A program made the translations under genes and the position numbers. From Dipteris shenzhenensis (Eukaryota; Polypodiophyta; Polypodiopsida; Gleicheniales), in assembly GCA_047967505.1 (NCBI GenBank), contig CM106539.1: a stretch of DNA of 64,000 nt; one strand, written 5' to 3'. The notes beneath the pieces are model-generated. The model ran no database searches and had not been told where the DNA came from. It saw only the letters and a program-made list of their open reading frames with translations. Position 1 is the stretch's first letter. Each line of letters starts with the position of its first letter. Below are positions 22,440 through 34,399 of the stretch, piece after piece.

Positions 22440-24720
22440 TGTCTCAAGGGAGGAGATTTCAGGGTTGGGAGAATTGACAAAGGGTATTTTTCAAATGGGG
22501 GCTAGTGGATGTGTGCTCCCATGAGTGGCAAGTATGTGGTTCATTCTTATATCTCTGATCAGGTTCAGCATCCCTGTGGCAATAGACAAGAGTATGAATG
22601 TGCCTTTCAAATTAATAAGAGACATTTGGCATTTAAGAAATTTTACAAGTTGATTCAATCGGCAAATCAATTCTAAGTTTTTTGACCCATGTCAAAGATG
22701 GGAATCGGGATGCCCTAATTTGAGGGGTCCTAATGATGGAAGCTTAGGCTTGGAATGCCCGTGAAAGAGCAAGCAAATTTAAGGTTGATGACCTTCTCCC
22801 TATCCAAATGGCCTTGAGGTATGCCTTGGATCTTTTACCAGTTGATCAAATAGTGGTTGCTCTATTGATTGAAGTGGAATCTATTATTTAGGCTAGAGAA
22901 TTGGAGGAGGCTAAAGTTGCTAGAATCAGGTGTAGGCAACTATGGCTACAAGGGTTTTTTTTTCAAGTAGTGGTGTGAAAACAATTGAGAGAGATGGTTG
23001 ATCAAGTTATGAATGCTCAAGGGAATATAGTGACCAAATTTTGGCATATTGCAAAGGTTTTTTTATTTGAGTAAAGTAAAATTGCAGGGATGCAATCTTA
23101 GTAGGATCCAATGGTAGCAAGGAGCCCTCTAGGATGTTCTTGATGGCATAAATATAAGAGTTTCTTAGTCACAAAGGGAATCCTTGTGAAAGCCTTCTCC
23201 TTAGAGGATCTTTGGGATGCTCTTAGAGTCATGAAAAGGACTGCTTACTTATTGCCTTTAGGGATGTTTTGGGTAGTGTGATCTTGAAGAATGGGTTAAT
23301 CCCTTAGTGAGTAGGGGATATCTATCTCAGTATGTCAATGTTGGGCTTGTCAAGATCTTTCCTAAATGTTAGAATCACTTGAAAGTGGGGGATTAGAGAC
23401 CCATCTCCATGTTCAAACTTCCTACAAGATCATGGCAAAAGTGCTAGCTTTGCAAATCTAAGAGCTTTGTACATAGGTGGTGGATTGGGAACAATGTAGC
23501 TTTGTGGGACATTTGAAAATCTACTAAATGTGTCTAGATCCCTTGATTATGCCTATACCATGGGTCAAAAGTGTGTGCTCTTTGGTTTGGATTTGGATAA
23601 GGCATGCGATAGGGTCAGGTGGGATTACATCATTACAATAGTAGGTCGACTTGACTTCGGTGAGAGATTCATTCGGATGGTGGCTTGTTTGCAATGCTTC
23701 TACTATTTTGATCCTTAATGGGGTGTATTTGGACGGTTTGACTTAAATCAATCTATTGGACAAGTCTCCCCATTAGCTCGGGTTCTATTTGCAATTAGCA
23801 CTACCAATTGTACGCATTTTGAAATTGGATCTAGGTGATGGTGGGATAAAGGGGGTAGCTTTGCTATCAAGGAAGCATGCCCAACTTTTTGCCAATAATA
23901 TTATGGCCTTACGTTAGGAAACTAAGCAATATTGTGTCATCATGACTAGATATAATGCATTGTTTTTGTAGGGCTTTAGGTTCCAAATGTAGTTGGCAGA
24001 AAATCTTTGTTTCAAGGATTGACCAAGGTGTAGTTCCTGAATGGCTAGCCCTTTGGTAGTTTATCGAAACTGCTAGGGGAAGTTGTCCATTATTTGAGGG
24101 CTCCACTTGGTTTGGGATTGACAGTAAGACAAATATTTAACTGGTTTAAAGAAAATATCAAATTAAAGCTTTATAAAATTGGTATGGATTAAGCCTTGGA
24201 TGGGAATTCTCGAGGGTTAATTGTTCAGCACATCTTGTCTACACGCATGACTTATGTAGTGACAATGTGGAACTTCAGCCGTAGTCACTAGTTGGAAATT
24301 GGAAGGCTGCCTAGGGCCTCCTTGCGGGGTAGAAGAAGGGGAAACTTAGAAAATGCATTACATTCCTTAGGAGGCCCTTAAAGCTTCCAATTTGCAAGGA
24401 GGTCTTGGCTTGTGTGACATGGGTGTCATTAATTGGGCTTGGTTGTTTCCGTATTCTTCTCCTTGGGTCTAGGTTGTGAAGTGGGTCATTGAGCATGGGC
24501 AAGGTGGGGGGTGGCATCATGGAATGGAATCCTTTGGTATGATTGCATGCTCTCATATTTCCCTTTCATCTCGAATCTTATTGTTGGATTGTGTGTTAGT
24601 GGATAGGTTGGGGGGGGCTTAGGGGGGATTCAAGCATTAATGAGGGTCTCTAGAGGGGTAGAGCCTTGGATGTAGAGGGTGTGCCATTTGCCCATTGATG
24701 AGAGAAACCAGAGGACTGTG
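22440..24720 (+). pseudogene. LINE relic (L1 type), reverse transcriptase
   Basis: Fragments in LINE ORF2 order on the plus strand: a PISMF...KIMAKVLAL-like string (23400-23460), RT motif A LFGLDLDKACDRVRWDYI (23577-23630), then shifted-frame remains of VNG and of the PLAPLLF block (23710-23810), and GGLGLCDMGVIN (about 24400-24435) from the C-terminal region. Many stops and frameshifts interrupt it. Such elements copy themselves by target-primed reverse transcription; this one is dead. Confidence 0.75.
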
Positions 24721-25689
24721 TGTGACCTTTATGAGAGGCCTCTAACACACAAACATACACCGAGCACTAGAAAAGGCCAGCAACTCATACATTTCATCAA
24801 CACATCTTGCAACGATCATGACTTCTACAACCCACACTATTAATTTGTGCTTTTGCAAACAAAAACAATGATCAAAGGAGGATATCATACACAAGAAATA
24901 CTTTGGCCTGGTGTGAAGTAGGAGCACCATGCTTCTTCCAATCCCAAAGCACTCACAACCTTCCTCCGCTTGCTCAAAAACATTAGCTTCCTATGCTTGT
25001 CACACCAAAATTAGGTCGCCTATAGTATTCTAAATATTCAACCCCCTTTATTGTGGTTTTGGGCCTTTACTTCTTCTACAAAGTCATAGATCTCGATCTG
25101 AGGTTCACAGCAATAACAAAAGATCCTAAATCCAAGATATAGATCAAAAGCTACCACAAAAATAATGATTGTTGATTTTTTTGAGGATGTGTGTGTGATT
25201 GTTTTTTTTATCCCCATGCTTTTTACTCACACCTCCAATGGCCTATCTACTACTAATTCCATAATAAAAAGTAGTTTCTATCATGAACATCTAGTCATAG
25301 CATGCAAAAAATGACCTAAGATAGACAATAGTGTCAATTTCACCTAGTTCCTATCACTAGCAGTTAGAAATTGAGGTCCTCAAAATCTGCCTATCATTTT
25401 TGCCCACTCCTCAACTGTAGACATTCATGTCCAGAAGTCTGTGAAAGGATGATGTAATAAGTTGGTGTTGTTCTTTTCCTCATTCATAGTGTTTGCTCAT
25501 CCTCTTTTTTGTCCACTTGTCATGTAGTGATTATCATTAGCCGGATGCTGTATTTATTAAGTCGGTATCTATTAACTCTATTCTTTTATAGGGTCCTCTA
25601 AGTTCTCTGACTGGTATGAGCCATCAGAGAAACATTCTTGGACCTTCTCACTTTGTCTAAAACTTAGTCTTGAAAGCATTATCTAGCTT
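24721..25689. other. No gene seen
   Basis: Non-coding sequence without recognised repeats; short minus frames only. Confidence 0.4.
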
Positions 25690-26760
25690 ACTATTATAAC
25701 AGAGTACGAGGTCACATTTACTAATCCTTGTGTCCCCAATCTTCTTGTTAGCTCTCTGTTGATTTTGGTCCTGGGTATTTTGATAATGATCTAATGCTTT
25801 CTCTTTGACTTGGCCAAACACGTCCTCACACTCTTCATCCCACTAAAGACAATCCTTCCTAACTGCCTGTTGTTGTTGCTGAGGTGGATAAAGCAATTAT
25901 GACAATAAAGGCATAAACTTGGACATACATTTCAATTTTTGAATGAAAGTATGGAGCTACTTAGTGGAAGTAGGAGAGGGTAGTAAACCAATGCTTTCAC
26001 TTTGTCATCCCATAACATGCCCAAGAAGCTGAATTCTAGGAGGCTGAGCAATAAAACATTTCTTTGGGTTTAGCTTCGCACCCCCCGAAGTATAGCCCTT
26101 GGAATACCTGCTCCAACTTCCACAATGCTCCTTGAACTGAAAACACAAATATCATCCAAGAAAACCTTAACAAACCAATCAAGAAAAGGAGCATGTACCT
26201 CATCGAAACATTGTTGGTAAATGGATGGACCATTTGTCAAACCAAATGGCATGACTCTAAAATAGAAATAGCCCCAAGGTGTAATGAATATTGTCTTCTC
26301 CTAATCTTCACATACAATAACTATCTTAAAATATCATGAATATCCATCACATATGCTATACCATTGATGGCTTGCAAATTTATGTAAGATTTCATCAAGC
26401 AAAGGTAATGGACAGTGATTCATCCATTTAATGGCTTATATTCCATGCATACCCACCATCTATCATCCTTATTTGGCCTAATTATGACCAAATTTTCCCA
26501 ATCAACATTCTCTTCCTGATAAATAACACCCGCCTTCAAAAGTTTCTCTACCTGTACCTTGAGCACTTACTTTTCTTTGAGTCCCATCATTCTCAACTTT
26601 TGAGACACTGTCCTTGCACCTTCCTTCAACTCTATCCCCTGAAAATCCATGTTGGCATCTTGCATGTGATCTCCCAATGCATCTCAATGTGCTATGCAAT
26701 GATTTGTCTGCATGCATTGGGCCTTGCATTGTTTAGGCTTCATCACTCCTAGCTCACTTG
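25690..26760 (-). pseudogene. Ty3/gypsy reverse transcriptase relic, minus strand
   Basis: On the minus strand, reading from 26740 leftward: VEKLLKAGVIYQE-like (26560-26520), DDRWWVCMEYKPLN (about 26470-26430), MPFGLTNGPSIYQQCF (26252-26205), the active site FLDD (26151-26162), and a string ending LLGHVMG and FIQKLKCMSKFMPLLS (26040-25910), which is the RNase H junction of Ty3/gypsy elements. Frameshifts and stops separate the pieces. LTRs were not found. Confidence 0.8.
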
Positions 26761-27130
26761 GCTTGCTCATCCTCATCACCTCAACAAGAATTTTATTGCT
26801 TTTAAAGTTGGGAGTGTAATCGATATTTCAAGTTGTACAAACTTAAAACTTGTCTTTGTCACCAAGATATTGAAAAAATGGAGATTCCTATTAATTAGCT
26901 GTGCGGAACGAAGAGGGGTGACAAGGAAGATGGGAAGGCCATGATTACATTAAGGAATAAAGGGGGGAGGGAATGAGTTTCATAATGGAGGTAGGGGGAT
27001 TTAAAGAAGAAGCCACATGAGGTGAGATTGGGGAGAGGAAAAGAAAAGAATTATGAAGGGGGCATTAAAGAGAAATGGACACGGAGGAGGGACCATTTAG
27101 AATCATTATGTTTGTTAGTAAGGATTCCAT
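26761..27130. other. No gene seen; purine-rich sequence
   Basis: Plus strand is strongly purine-rich (GGGGGAGGGAATG, GGAAAAGAAAAG) between 26900 and 27110; no coding signal. Confidence 0.4.
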
Positions 27131-27200
27131 ACTTCTCTATAGCTTAGTGGTAGAGCTCAAGATTGTGAAATAAAATATTATGGGTTCAAATACTCTCTTG
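27131..27200 (+). repeat. tRNA-like sequence, possible SINE head
   Basis: TAGCTTAGTGGTAGAGCTC resembles an A box (T-GC--AGTGG) and, about 40 bases on, GGGTTCAAATAC resembles a B box. The stems do not pair well enough for a working tRNA, so it is a decayed tRNA or the head of a tRNA-derived SINE. Confidence 0.4.
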
Positions 27201-27869
27201 AATTTCAAATATAATGCACACCCCTCTTAGACACAAGCTTAAGAGATAACCTATGAATTAGAGATATTAAACCATGGACAAACATATGTTCATTAGCCTC
27301 CTTACAAACTAAGCTGGATCTTTATAGAGATACATGAAATAGGTACTTCTTTAAGCTTTATTTTAGCTTTACCTAATGAAGGGATCAAATATATAAAACA
27401 AGAAAACTTTTGTACAAGCATTGAAAAGAAGAGAATAGGAATGCATGCAAATTTTTAAGATAACTATTAATATTTCTAGAATAACAAAATATAATCTACT
27501 TCCCAATATATCAATAAAATGCAATACATTTCAATTGTAAAATTTGGATTACATTCCTAGGATTAATGGCTTGATTCAAAACAACTTCTATTCATGCATC
27601 TAGAAGTAACATGTTTCATGGTCTTTCAACGTAAAAAAAGCCAAATTATGAAGTAAGATACTCCATCCCAATTACAAGGCAAAGTTTGTCTTTCCAAGGC
27701 CATACTAAGTTTTCTCTTCTATTTTAATATATTTACATCCTTCCTATAATCAAAAATAACTTAGATTAACAAAGCTCTTCAAACAATTATTTTGCACACT
27801 TGAAATGGAAACTACAAACTATGGGAGAGAGACAAACTAGGCTATATGGATTTATATTTAGTTTGGGTG
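27201..27869. other. No gene seen
   Basis: AT-rich sequence without recognised features. Confidence 0.4.
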
Positions 27870-28690
27870 GTGGGCGCAGGGGGGGGGGTAAGGGGGAAAT
27901 GCGACCTTATATTAAGGGGAGCTAAACCCCCAAAGAACCTAGATACAAAAATTGGCCAACTCAAAATGGCAATTACTCGTGGCCTACGCTGCAAGCAACA
28001 AGAAAAAGGGTAGTAAACAAGGTTCAAATTATTACACCAAAATGGTTCTACATATCAATCCAAGGATTTCCCTATTAGAGAGTCCTGCTTACTTACCACC
28101 CAACCCAAATCCATCAGCCCAATTTTAACCAAAAGAAAAATAATAGAGTCCTTGTAGCCTAAATTCACACCATGACCGAAACCTACTTGATTCCTAATCA
28201 ACAAGACTGCATTAATCATAGTAGCTCAAAGAAATGGCTAGCAGGCCTTGAAGGTTGATAGGAAGCCCGTCAGGTCACCTATCAAAACAATCTTCCAATT
28301 AGAACCCAGATAGAATTGTGGCATCAAGCCCACATTTTGAACTGCACCTTCCAACATGCTCTAAAGCCTCGTGTCATGGGAGAGTTGCACAGGAGATGTC
28401 TAACTCGTTTTATTGATTTTTTTCACAGAGGAGGACATAAAGGATTAATATGAAATCTCTTGGTGGTTAATTTTGCATGGACTGGAATCCACTACTAAAG
28501 AATTTTCCAAAGTAGGAAACCGCACCTGCCAACTCTATAACCTTTCTAAACATTTGGCCCTCCAACATCCTGAGTAATGACACAAGGCCCATTTTTTATT
28601 CAAGTCATGAATCAGGGTTTGTTCCACTAATAGGCCTCAATAAAAAGCCTTGGTAGTCACTATTTTCAGACAGGTCATGCCAAACAACCA
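27870..28690 (-). mobile_element. Probable LINE C-terminal and 3' fragment, minus strand
   Basis: A G-run and untranslated-like sequence (27870-28010) are followed, reading minus from 28650, by broken frames with HLLCNSPMTRG and KVQFKMW-like strings that resemble the C-terminal zinc-finger (zf-RVT) region of plant LINEs. Weak, heavily mutated evidence. Confidence 0.35.
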
Positions 28691-29152
28691 TTGGTTGACC
28701 TCCCAATCCCTTTGAAGCCACCTAGGAGAGTGATTTTTATTGAAGACTTCCCAAACATATGCCCAATAATCCTAGCACCAGGGTGTGGGTTTAGGAGAAG
28801 CATATATAGATGGTTGTGCTCAGATTTGTGTGATCACGCAATCATGTATGGAGAAGTTGAGATTAAAACTTTTAGCTTAGTTTGAGTACAAAATCAGACA
28901 ATAGGTCTCGGGGCTTATCTGCTAATTCTAGGGAGGCCTTGGCTACAAAAAGTAGGTGCTATTCAAAATTGGGATAATGCATAGTAGTACATGAAAGAAG
29001 ATGAGTTTTGACATGGTGAGTCATGGAATTGAATGAGAATGAAGAAGGGGATGATGGAGAGGAAGAGACAAAAATTCAGAGTCAAGATTCTCATGAGGAG
29101 GAAGGTTGAGTGTCTTTCATTCTTTGCAAGGAAGACCCCCATAGTATAGCTA
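28691..29152. other. No gene seen
   Basis: Short frames without signature. Confidence 0.35.
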
Positions 29153-29358
29153 ATGTATATATTCAATGCCGAGGAGAAGGGAAGACTAGAAACCATGGAA
29201 AATTTGATGCAACCAAGGAGTTCCACAACCCAAAAGCAGGAATTAGTGCATAGGATGCTGAGTACTAGTGTCACTTCACAAGAAAGGTATGAATATCTCA
29301 TAATGTTTGAAAATTTCCCTAAATTTTTCATCAATTCATATGAGGAAAGTGTCTCAAA

Positions 29359-30200
29359 GTGTCAGAAGGGGTAGGTGAGGAGTTGATGGATGTGTCAGGA
29401 GATGGAGCTTCATACACGAAAACAGCAAAGAGAGACAGATGGAGTCAAGTTGATGAAGTCATGATAAGGACCTTCAAGCTCTCAACACCAAGAAGAAGGC
29501 CACCTTGGTTGTTAACACATACACGAAGAAAGCGATTAATGCAAAGGTGTTGATCAAGCCAAAGAGACTGTGTCATGAATATGCTAGGCTGCGAGACTAC
29601 GGGTTATTCTTCTTCTTTCTAGGGAAGGTTCCGATAGAGGAAGCCTTATAGAAATGGTTCAAGGACACTTATCATCCTTGCTGCAATTTGCTAGAATTCA
29701 GATTCATTATTGGAAGAGGTTTCTTTCAGGTTTGTGTCAAGTTAGACGTCAAGAGGGACCGGATATTGGCATGTGGAGTTGGCTTCAAGGGGAAATTCAT
29801 CCATACGATCATTTGGGAAGCCTCCTTCTCTAGTACTGAAATACCGATTTGGGTACACTTCCCAGATCTCAGTGATGTATTTCATTTTGAGGTTGATAAA
29901 ATTGTAGGGGTATTGGGAGAGGTCTTGTACATCCCCCTATCAGATCTCAAGAAGGTTGCACCTCGTGCATGCATACTATGGGATCGAAAAAAAGAGGTAC
30001 TAGAGATACTAGAGCTCACTTTGCCAAATGGGTGGGAAGCCACAATTGAGTTTTGATTCTACAAGTTTCCAGGTTCATGTTATATTTGCAATGGGTCAGG
30101 ACACTTTGCTAAAGATTGTGCAAGCAAGAAAGAAAATATGGGCAAGGCATGCAATGAAGCTGATAAAAAGGACATGCAAAGGGATACACAGTCAAAGAAA
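29359..30200 (+). pseudogene. LINE ORF1 (nucleic-acid-binding), broken
   Basis: Frame 29688-30056 reads FRFIIGRGFFQVCVKL, IPIWVHFPDLSDVFHF, VDKIVGVLGEVLYI and ARACILWD, matching the DUF4283 region of plant LINE ORF1 (W...P.LP...L..I...G..LG). In another frame the CCHC knuckle CYICNGSGHFAKDC follows (30078-30119). ORF1 proteins bind the element RNA. Upstream frames at 29153-29553 are less clear. Confidence 0.72.
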
Positions 30201-30659
30201 GCATAGGAAATTAGACAAGCTAGTGAGACAGTAGGGCAAACAGATTGAAGAACATGGGGAAGGCCAGTTCAACATTGGACAATAGCTCCGTGTGGAGGGG
30301 AGAATGTGGCCAAGACTAGTCAAGGAGAGGCTGGCAGCTGTCAATAAGGTAGGAGTGGGGAGTGATTAGACCATTGAAACCAAATAGGGTCGCTCGATTA
30401 AGAACCCAACCCATGCCAAGTCTGGGGCATTCTCTAACATATACGCCCTTTGGAGATGTGTTTTGATGATGATTTCATATAGGTGGATGATTAGGCAATT
30501 AATAGCTAGTGTGCTCAGCTGAAATATTAGGAGTATGTGCTCCACATGAAAGTGGAAGGCTTGCATGAGGGTTTTGTGGGATATCCATCCAAATTTTGTG
30601 GGATTTTAGGAGAGGAGAAGCTTATGGAAATGAAGGAAGCTTTGGGAGCTATCCAACCA

Positions 30660-33460
30660 GAGGTAGTGGAGGCATATTGACCTTGGCCAAAAGGATGTAC
30701 AAACAATGCTAGCACGTAGAGACCAAGAAGGACAATTCATAGCAGTAGACGTATTGATTCAACGTGAGGGTCTTAGACTCTTATCTATCTATGCCCCTTG
30801 TCAATCGGATGAGAGAGCTTTGGTTATGGAAGGAGCTATGAGTAAATATTGGTGAAACACCTACGCTAGCCTTCAGAGGTTGGAACTAAATGAAGGAAGA
30901 TACTGATGACAGGTCACATGTGAAGTTGAGTCTGAAAGTAGAAGAGAGGAATGACTGGGAGAAGTTCATCAATGAAGGTGAGATGATTGACTGGAGAGGC
31001 CTTTAGTATGTTCAAGGCAACATAAGATCCTTCACCTAGTCTAACAAGCAAGTTGGAGAAGCTTGGTAGGAGCGTGGACTGGTTCTATCTTAGCAACAAA
31101 GGGTGCTGCATTGATCCAAGAGGTAAGGCTGAAACACTTCATCGGACTAAAATATTTGATCATGATCATGTTCTTGATTAGATGGTGGTGTCTAGTGTCA
31201 AAGCTACAAGGAGATGGCTGATTCCATATAAGATAAATGTAGGTTTGTTTGGTCGTCGACCAAAGATCGATAAACAGGTTAAGTTAGAATGGCTGAGAGC
31301 TAATAGCACATGTGCAAGAGTCCTAGATCAATGGAGAGCTTCAATCGAAGCAGAAAAGAAGTGTTGAAATGAAAAGGCAAAGATCTAGCAAGGAGGAGAG
31401 GAATCCAAGGCCTTGATGGCATGCCTATGGAGTTCTCTTAATACTACTGGAAGGTATGTGGTAAAGATTTGACATCTTTACTGAATTATCTTATTAATAA
31501 GTAGGAAATCCTATGGGTTACGAACAAGGGAGTAATCAAACTGATTCCCAAAAGCTCTTTGAGACTCTCACCTAAGGATTGGAGGCCCCTCACTCCTCAA
31601 ATTGGTGTATAAAATACTGGCTAAAGTCTTCACAGTGAGAATAAAGTTTCAACTTGCTAGATTAATTAACTCGAAGTAGTTTGGATTCATATACGGTAGG
31701 TATATCCTTGAGGCCATTCTCAATAGGGTATGCTCCATAGATTATGCCTCAATGCATAATAAGAGACTTATGCTTATTAACATTGACTTGGAGAAGGCTT
31801 ATGACAGGATCAGTTGGGTTTCATTTTGAAAACTCTAGGGAAGATGGGATTTGGTGAAGGATTCACTAGAATAGTTAATATGCTTCTATCCAACTCATCT
31901 CCAGCTTTATCTTTGAATGGCTATTTGTATGGAAGCTTTGACTATAAAAGGTCCATGAGGAAGGGATGCCCCAGTGCGCCCTTACTTTTTGTATTTGTAA
32001 CAGAGCCATTACAAGATAGATTGAGATAGCATAGGCTTGCAGAAGAATCAAAGTTTGGGGCTCCCAGATAAGAGTTTGCACTGTGCATAGCTGTTTGCAG
32101 ATGACAACAGTAAAATGCTATAGGCAGACCTTGAATTTGTGTCAGCCTTAATGCAGGTATACGATGAATTCTTAAAGTTTTTGGGTTCGAGATAAATGAG
32201 AGAAAAACTACAACTCTTTGGATAGAGTGGAGCACTAGACTTGATTGGATGAACCAATTCAAATTTAAAGGGATATAGACGGAAGAAATAATAAGATATT
32301 TAGGATGTTTGTTTGGTATCGAAATAACAATGCAACATAGATTTGAATGGTTTAGCAGGAAAGTCAAGGAGAAAGTGGACAAATGAGAACACATATGCCT
32401 ATCTTATCTAGGGAGACTGATGGTGATACAACACATACTAGCATTAACTTTGGTGTACGTATGCTCAATCATCCCTTTCTCTAGAACTTTACTAGATAAG
32501 ATTGAAAAAATGTTTAGGGATTTTAAAGGCCAAAATAGCAACATATGATTAGTTGGAATTTGGTCAATATCCCTAAAGAGTTCGATGGTTTGGGAATGGA
32601 GGATTTTAGGAGCAAGACAATGAAACTATGTACTAAAGGGGTTATAAGAATTGACTTGGCTCACGTCCTTACTAAGGTGGTGGCTAGTAAATGGATGAGC
32701 AAAAGGAGATCAGATTTGCTAGCAAGACATTTTACTGTTTAAAGGGAGCCTCAAATTGGCTGGACGTAGCCAGATAGCTAATAATAATACAAAAACACAA
32801 ATTGGAACAAGTTAAGTGGAGAGACAATAGAGCTTTGACTAATGATGCCTTGTTGGGCTTCTCAGTCTTGGCTATCAAAGGATGCTTATGCTGACAATAT
32901 CCCACCAATTGAAAGAATGCTAGGATGGACATAACTATATGCAGGAACGGTGTAAGATGCTTTGAGGACATGTGGGACAGTAGCCAACAGAGGCCAATGG
33001 CTTAGAGGCTAGATTTGGCTAGACAAGGAGAGAGAGACATCCTTTCATAATGGGTCATAGGAGCAATCAAATAAAGCTAGCTGACAAGTAACAGGAGGAC
33101 GAAATTGGTGGGATTCAAAGGATGGATCAATTCAAGAGGCAAAGATGTCTCAATGACTGACTATAGAGACTAGGTTGACAAGCCAGAGGAAAATGACTTC
33201 AAACAAGTGAAGAAGAGATGGCAAATTAAGATGAATAAGAGTTTGGAAGGCCACACCCTTCAAAAAGGTGAATTTCATGTTGTGGCACATAGTAACCAAC
33301 TGTCTTCTAGTTAGCACAAGATTGGCTAAATGGTTGGATATAAATCCATTGTGCACCTTTTGTGGGAGAGCTCAAAAATCACAGATGCACTTGCTATGGG
33401 AATGTTTGGAGACGAGAAGATTTGGAAAGAGATTATGAATTGGATGCAAGCTGTAGGGTT
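30660..33460 (+). pseudogene. LINE ORF2 (endonuclease and reverse transcriptase), broken
   Basis: LSIYAPCQSDERALV (about 30780-30825) belongs to the AP-like endonuclease. Then come GGPSLLKLVYKILAKVF in shifted frames (31580-31630), RT motif A LINIDLEKAYDRISW (about 31773-31817), RKGCPSAPLLF (about 31953-31990), the catalytic FADD (32094-32105), RYLGCLFG (32297-32320) and a zf-RVT motif CTFCGRAQKSQMHLLWEC (33351-33405). Many stops and frameshifts mean no product. Confidence 0.8.
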
Positions 33461-33777
33461 TTGATAAAATGGAGTTGGAGACAGCAGGCTTTGCTGGGGG
33501 GATAAAAAAGTCCTAATTGTGTTAAACTACAAAGTTTCTTAGATAATCAAGGGCCAAAAATCATAAAGTTTTCAAGAATATTCCATTTAGACGTGGACCA
33601 TACACAACCAAAACTAATGTCTATATTGTCACGTTATTCTACAACAACCGAAGAAGAAGATAGCTTGTGGTACGAGCTATTGTAGAGCGTTGCGATACCT
33701 TTTCTTTCATGGATACTAGAACTTGCATCGTCTATTGTTTCCTCCACCTCTTTTCCAGCGAGCCGTTTCAAAATATC
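33461..33777. other. No gene seen; copia-2 target region
   Basis: Ends with the target-site copy ATATC at 33773-33777. Confidence 0.5.
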
Positions 33778-34325
33778 TATTAGATCCTGGTAACCACCAG
33801 TGGTCCAAGGTGCTCAAGTTGTAAGGCCCTTATATGAGGAGAAGCCATGTGTGAGCTTGGGACACTGGATGGATCCTGACTTACATGTCAGATGAGGTCT
33901 ATCAATGAGACCGTTGATGGTAGAAAGGTGATTGTGTGGGAGCCCCTTATTCTTGCTGGGACCTGGGGGCCAACTAGCCCCCACCAGTTGGGGGGTCCCA
34001 CGACTAGTCGGCTCCACTGACTACGTTGACTGGTCGGTTCCACCAACTACGTTGATCTGACTACTGCCCTCATAGCTATAAAGAGGAGACCTCCCCAGTC
34101 CATTGCATCAGATCAGTTCAGATCAGATCAGATCTTCCAGCTATTAGCTCTTCACCTAGTATCTGTCTAGATCGCCATCTAAGCTCTATTGTGGGAGTGC
34201 ACGGGTGGATGGAGCCATCATCTATACTACATCAGTATTGAAGGAAAATTTTGTTCCTCTCCAGTTTACTGTGTACACTCTATTCTTTGTTCAGTTTCTG
34301 TTCCGCTGCACCGTGTAATTTAACA
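33778..34325 (+). repeat. 5' LTR of copia-2
   Basis: Ends TTTAACA. The expected TG start reads TA, and about 20 bases near the start found in the 3' LTR are missing. The motif GACTAGTCGG-TCCAC-GACTACGTTGA occurs twice in tandem here but once in the 3' LTR. TATA-like GCTATAAAGAGG at about 34075. Confidence 0.88.
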
Positions 34326-34340
34326 TGGTATCAAAGGTGG
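34326..34340 (+). other. Primer-binding site of copia-2
   Basis: TGGTATCAAAGGTGG, the initiator-Met type site with changes after the eighth base, abuts the LTR. Confidence 0.8.
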
Positions 34341-34399
34341 CTCTAAGGATCGAAGAGTAGAAGAGAGGCGAGGGCTTCAATAGCATATGGAGTGATGGC

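Larger units (their letters stand above)
29153..33460 (+). mobile_element. LINE (L1 type), long decayed copy
   Basis: Collinear remains of both LINE reading frames on the plus strand: ORF1 with a DUF4283-like region and CCHC knuckle, then ORF2 with endonuclease, reverse transcriptase and C-terminal zinc finger. Its 3' end lies between the zinc-finger region (33351-33405) and the copia-2 insertion at 33778; no poly(A) tail was found. Confidence 0.8.

Noticed and set aside
27131-27200. Functional tRNA gene
   Set aside because: Box-like motifs are present, but the acceptor and anticodon stems do not pair, so it is at most tRNA-derived.
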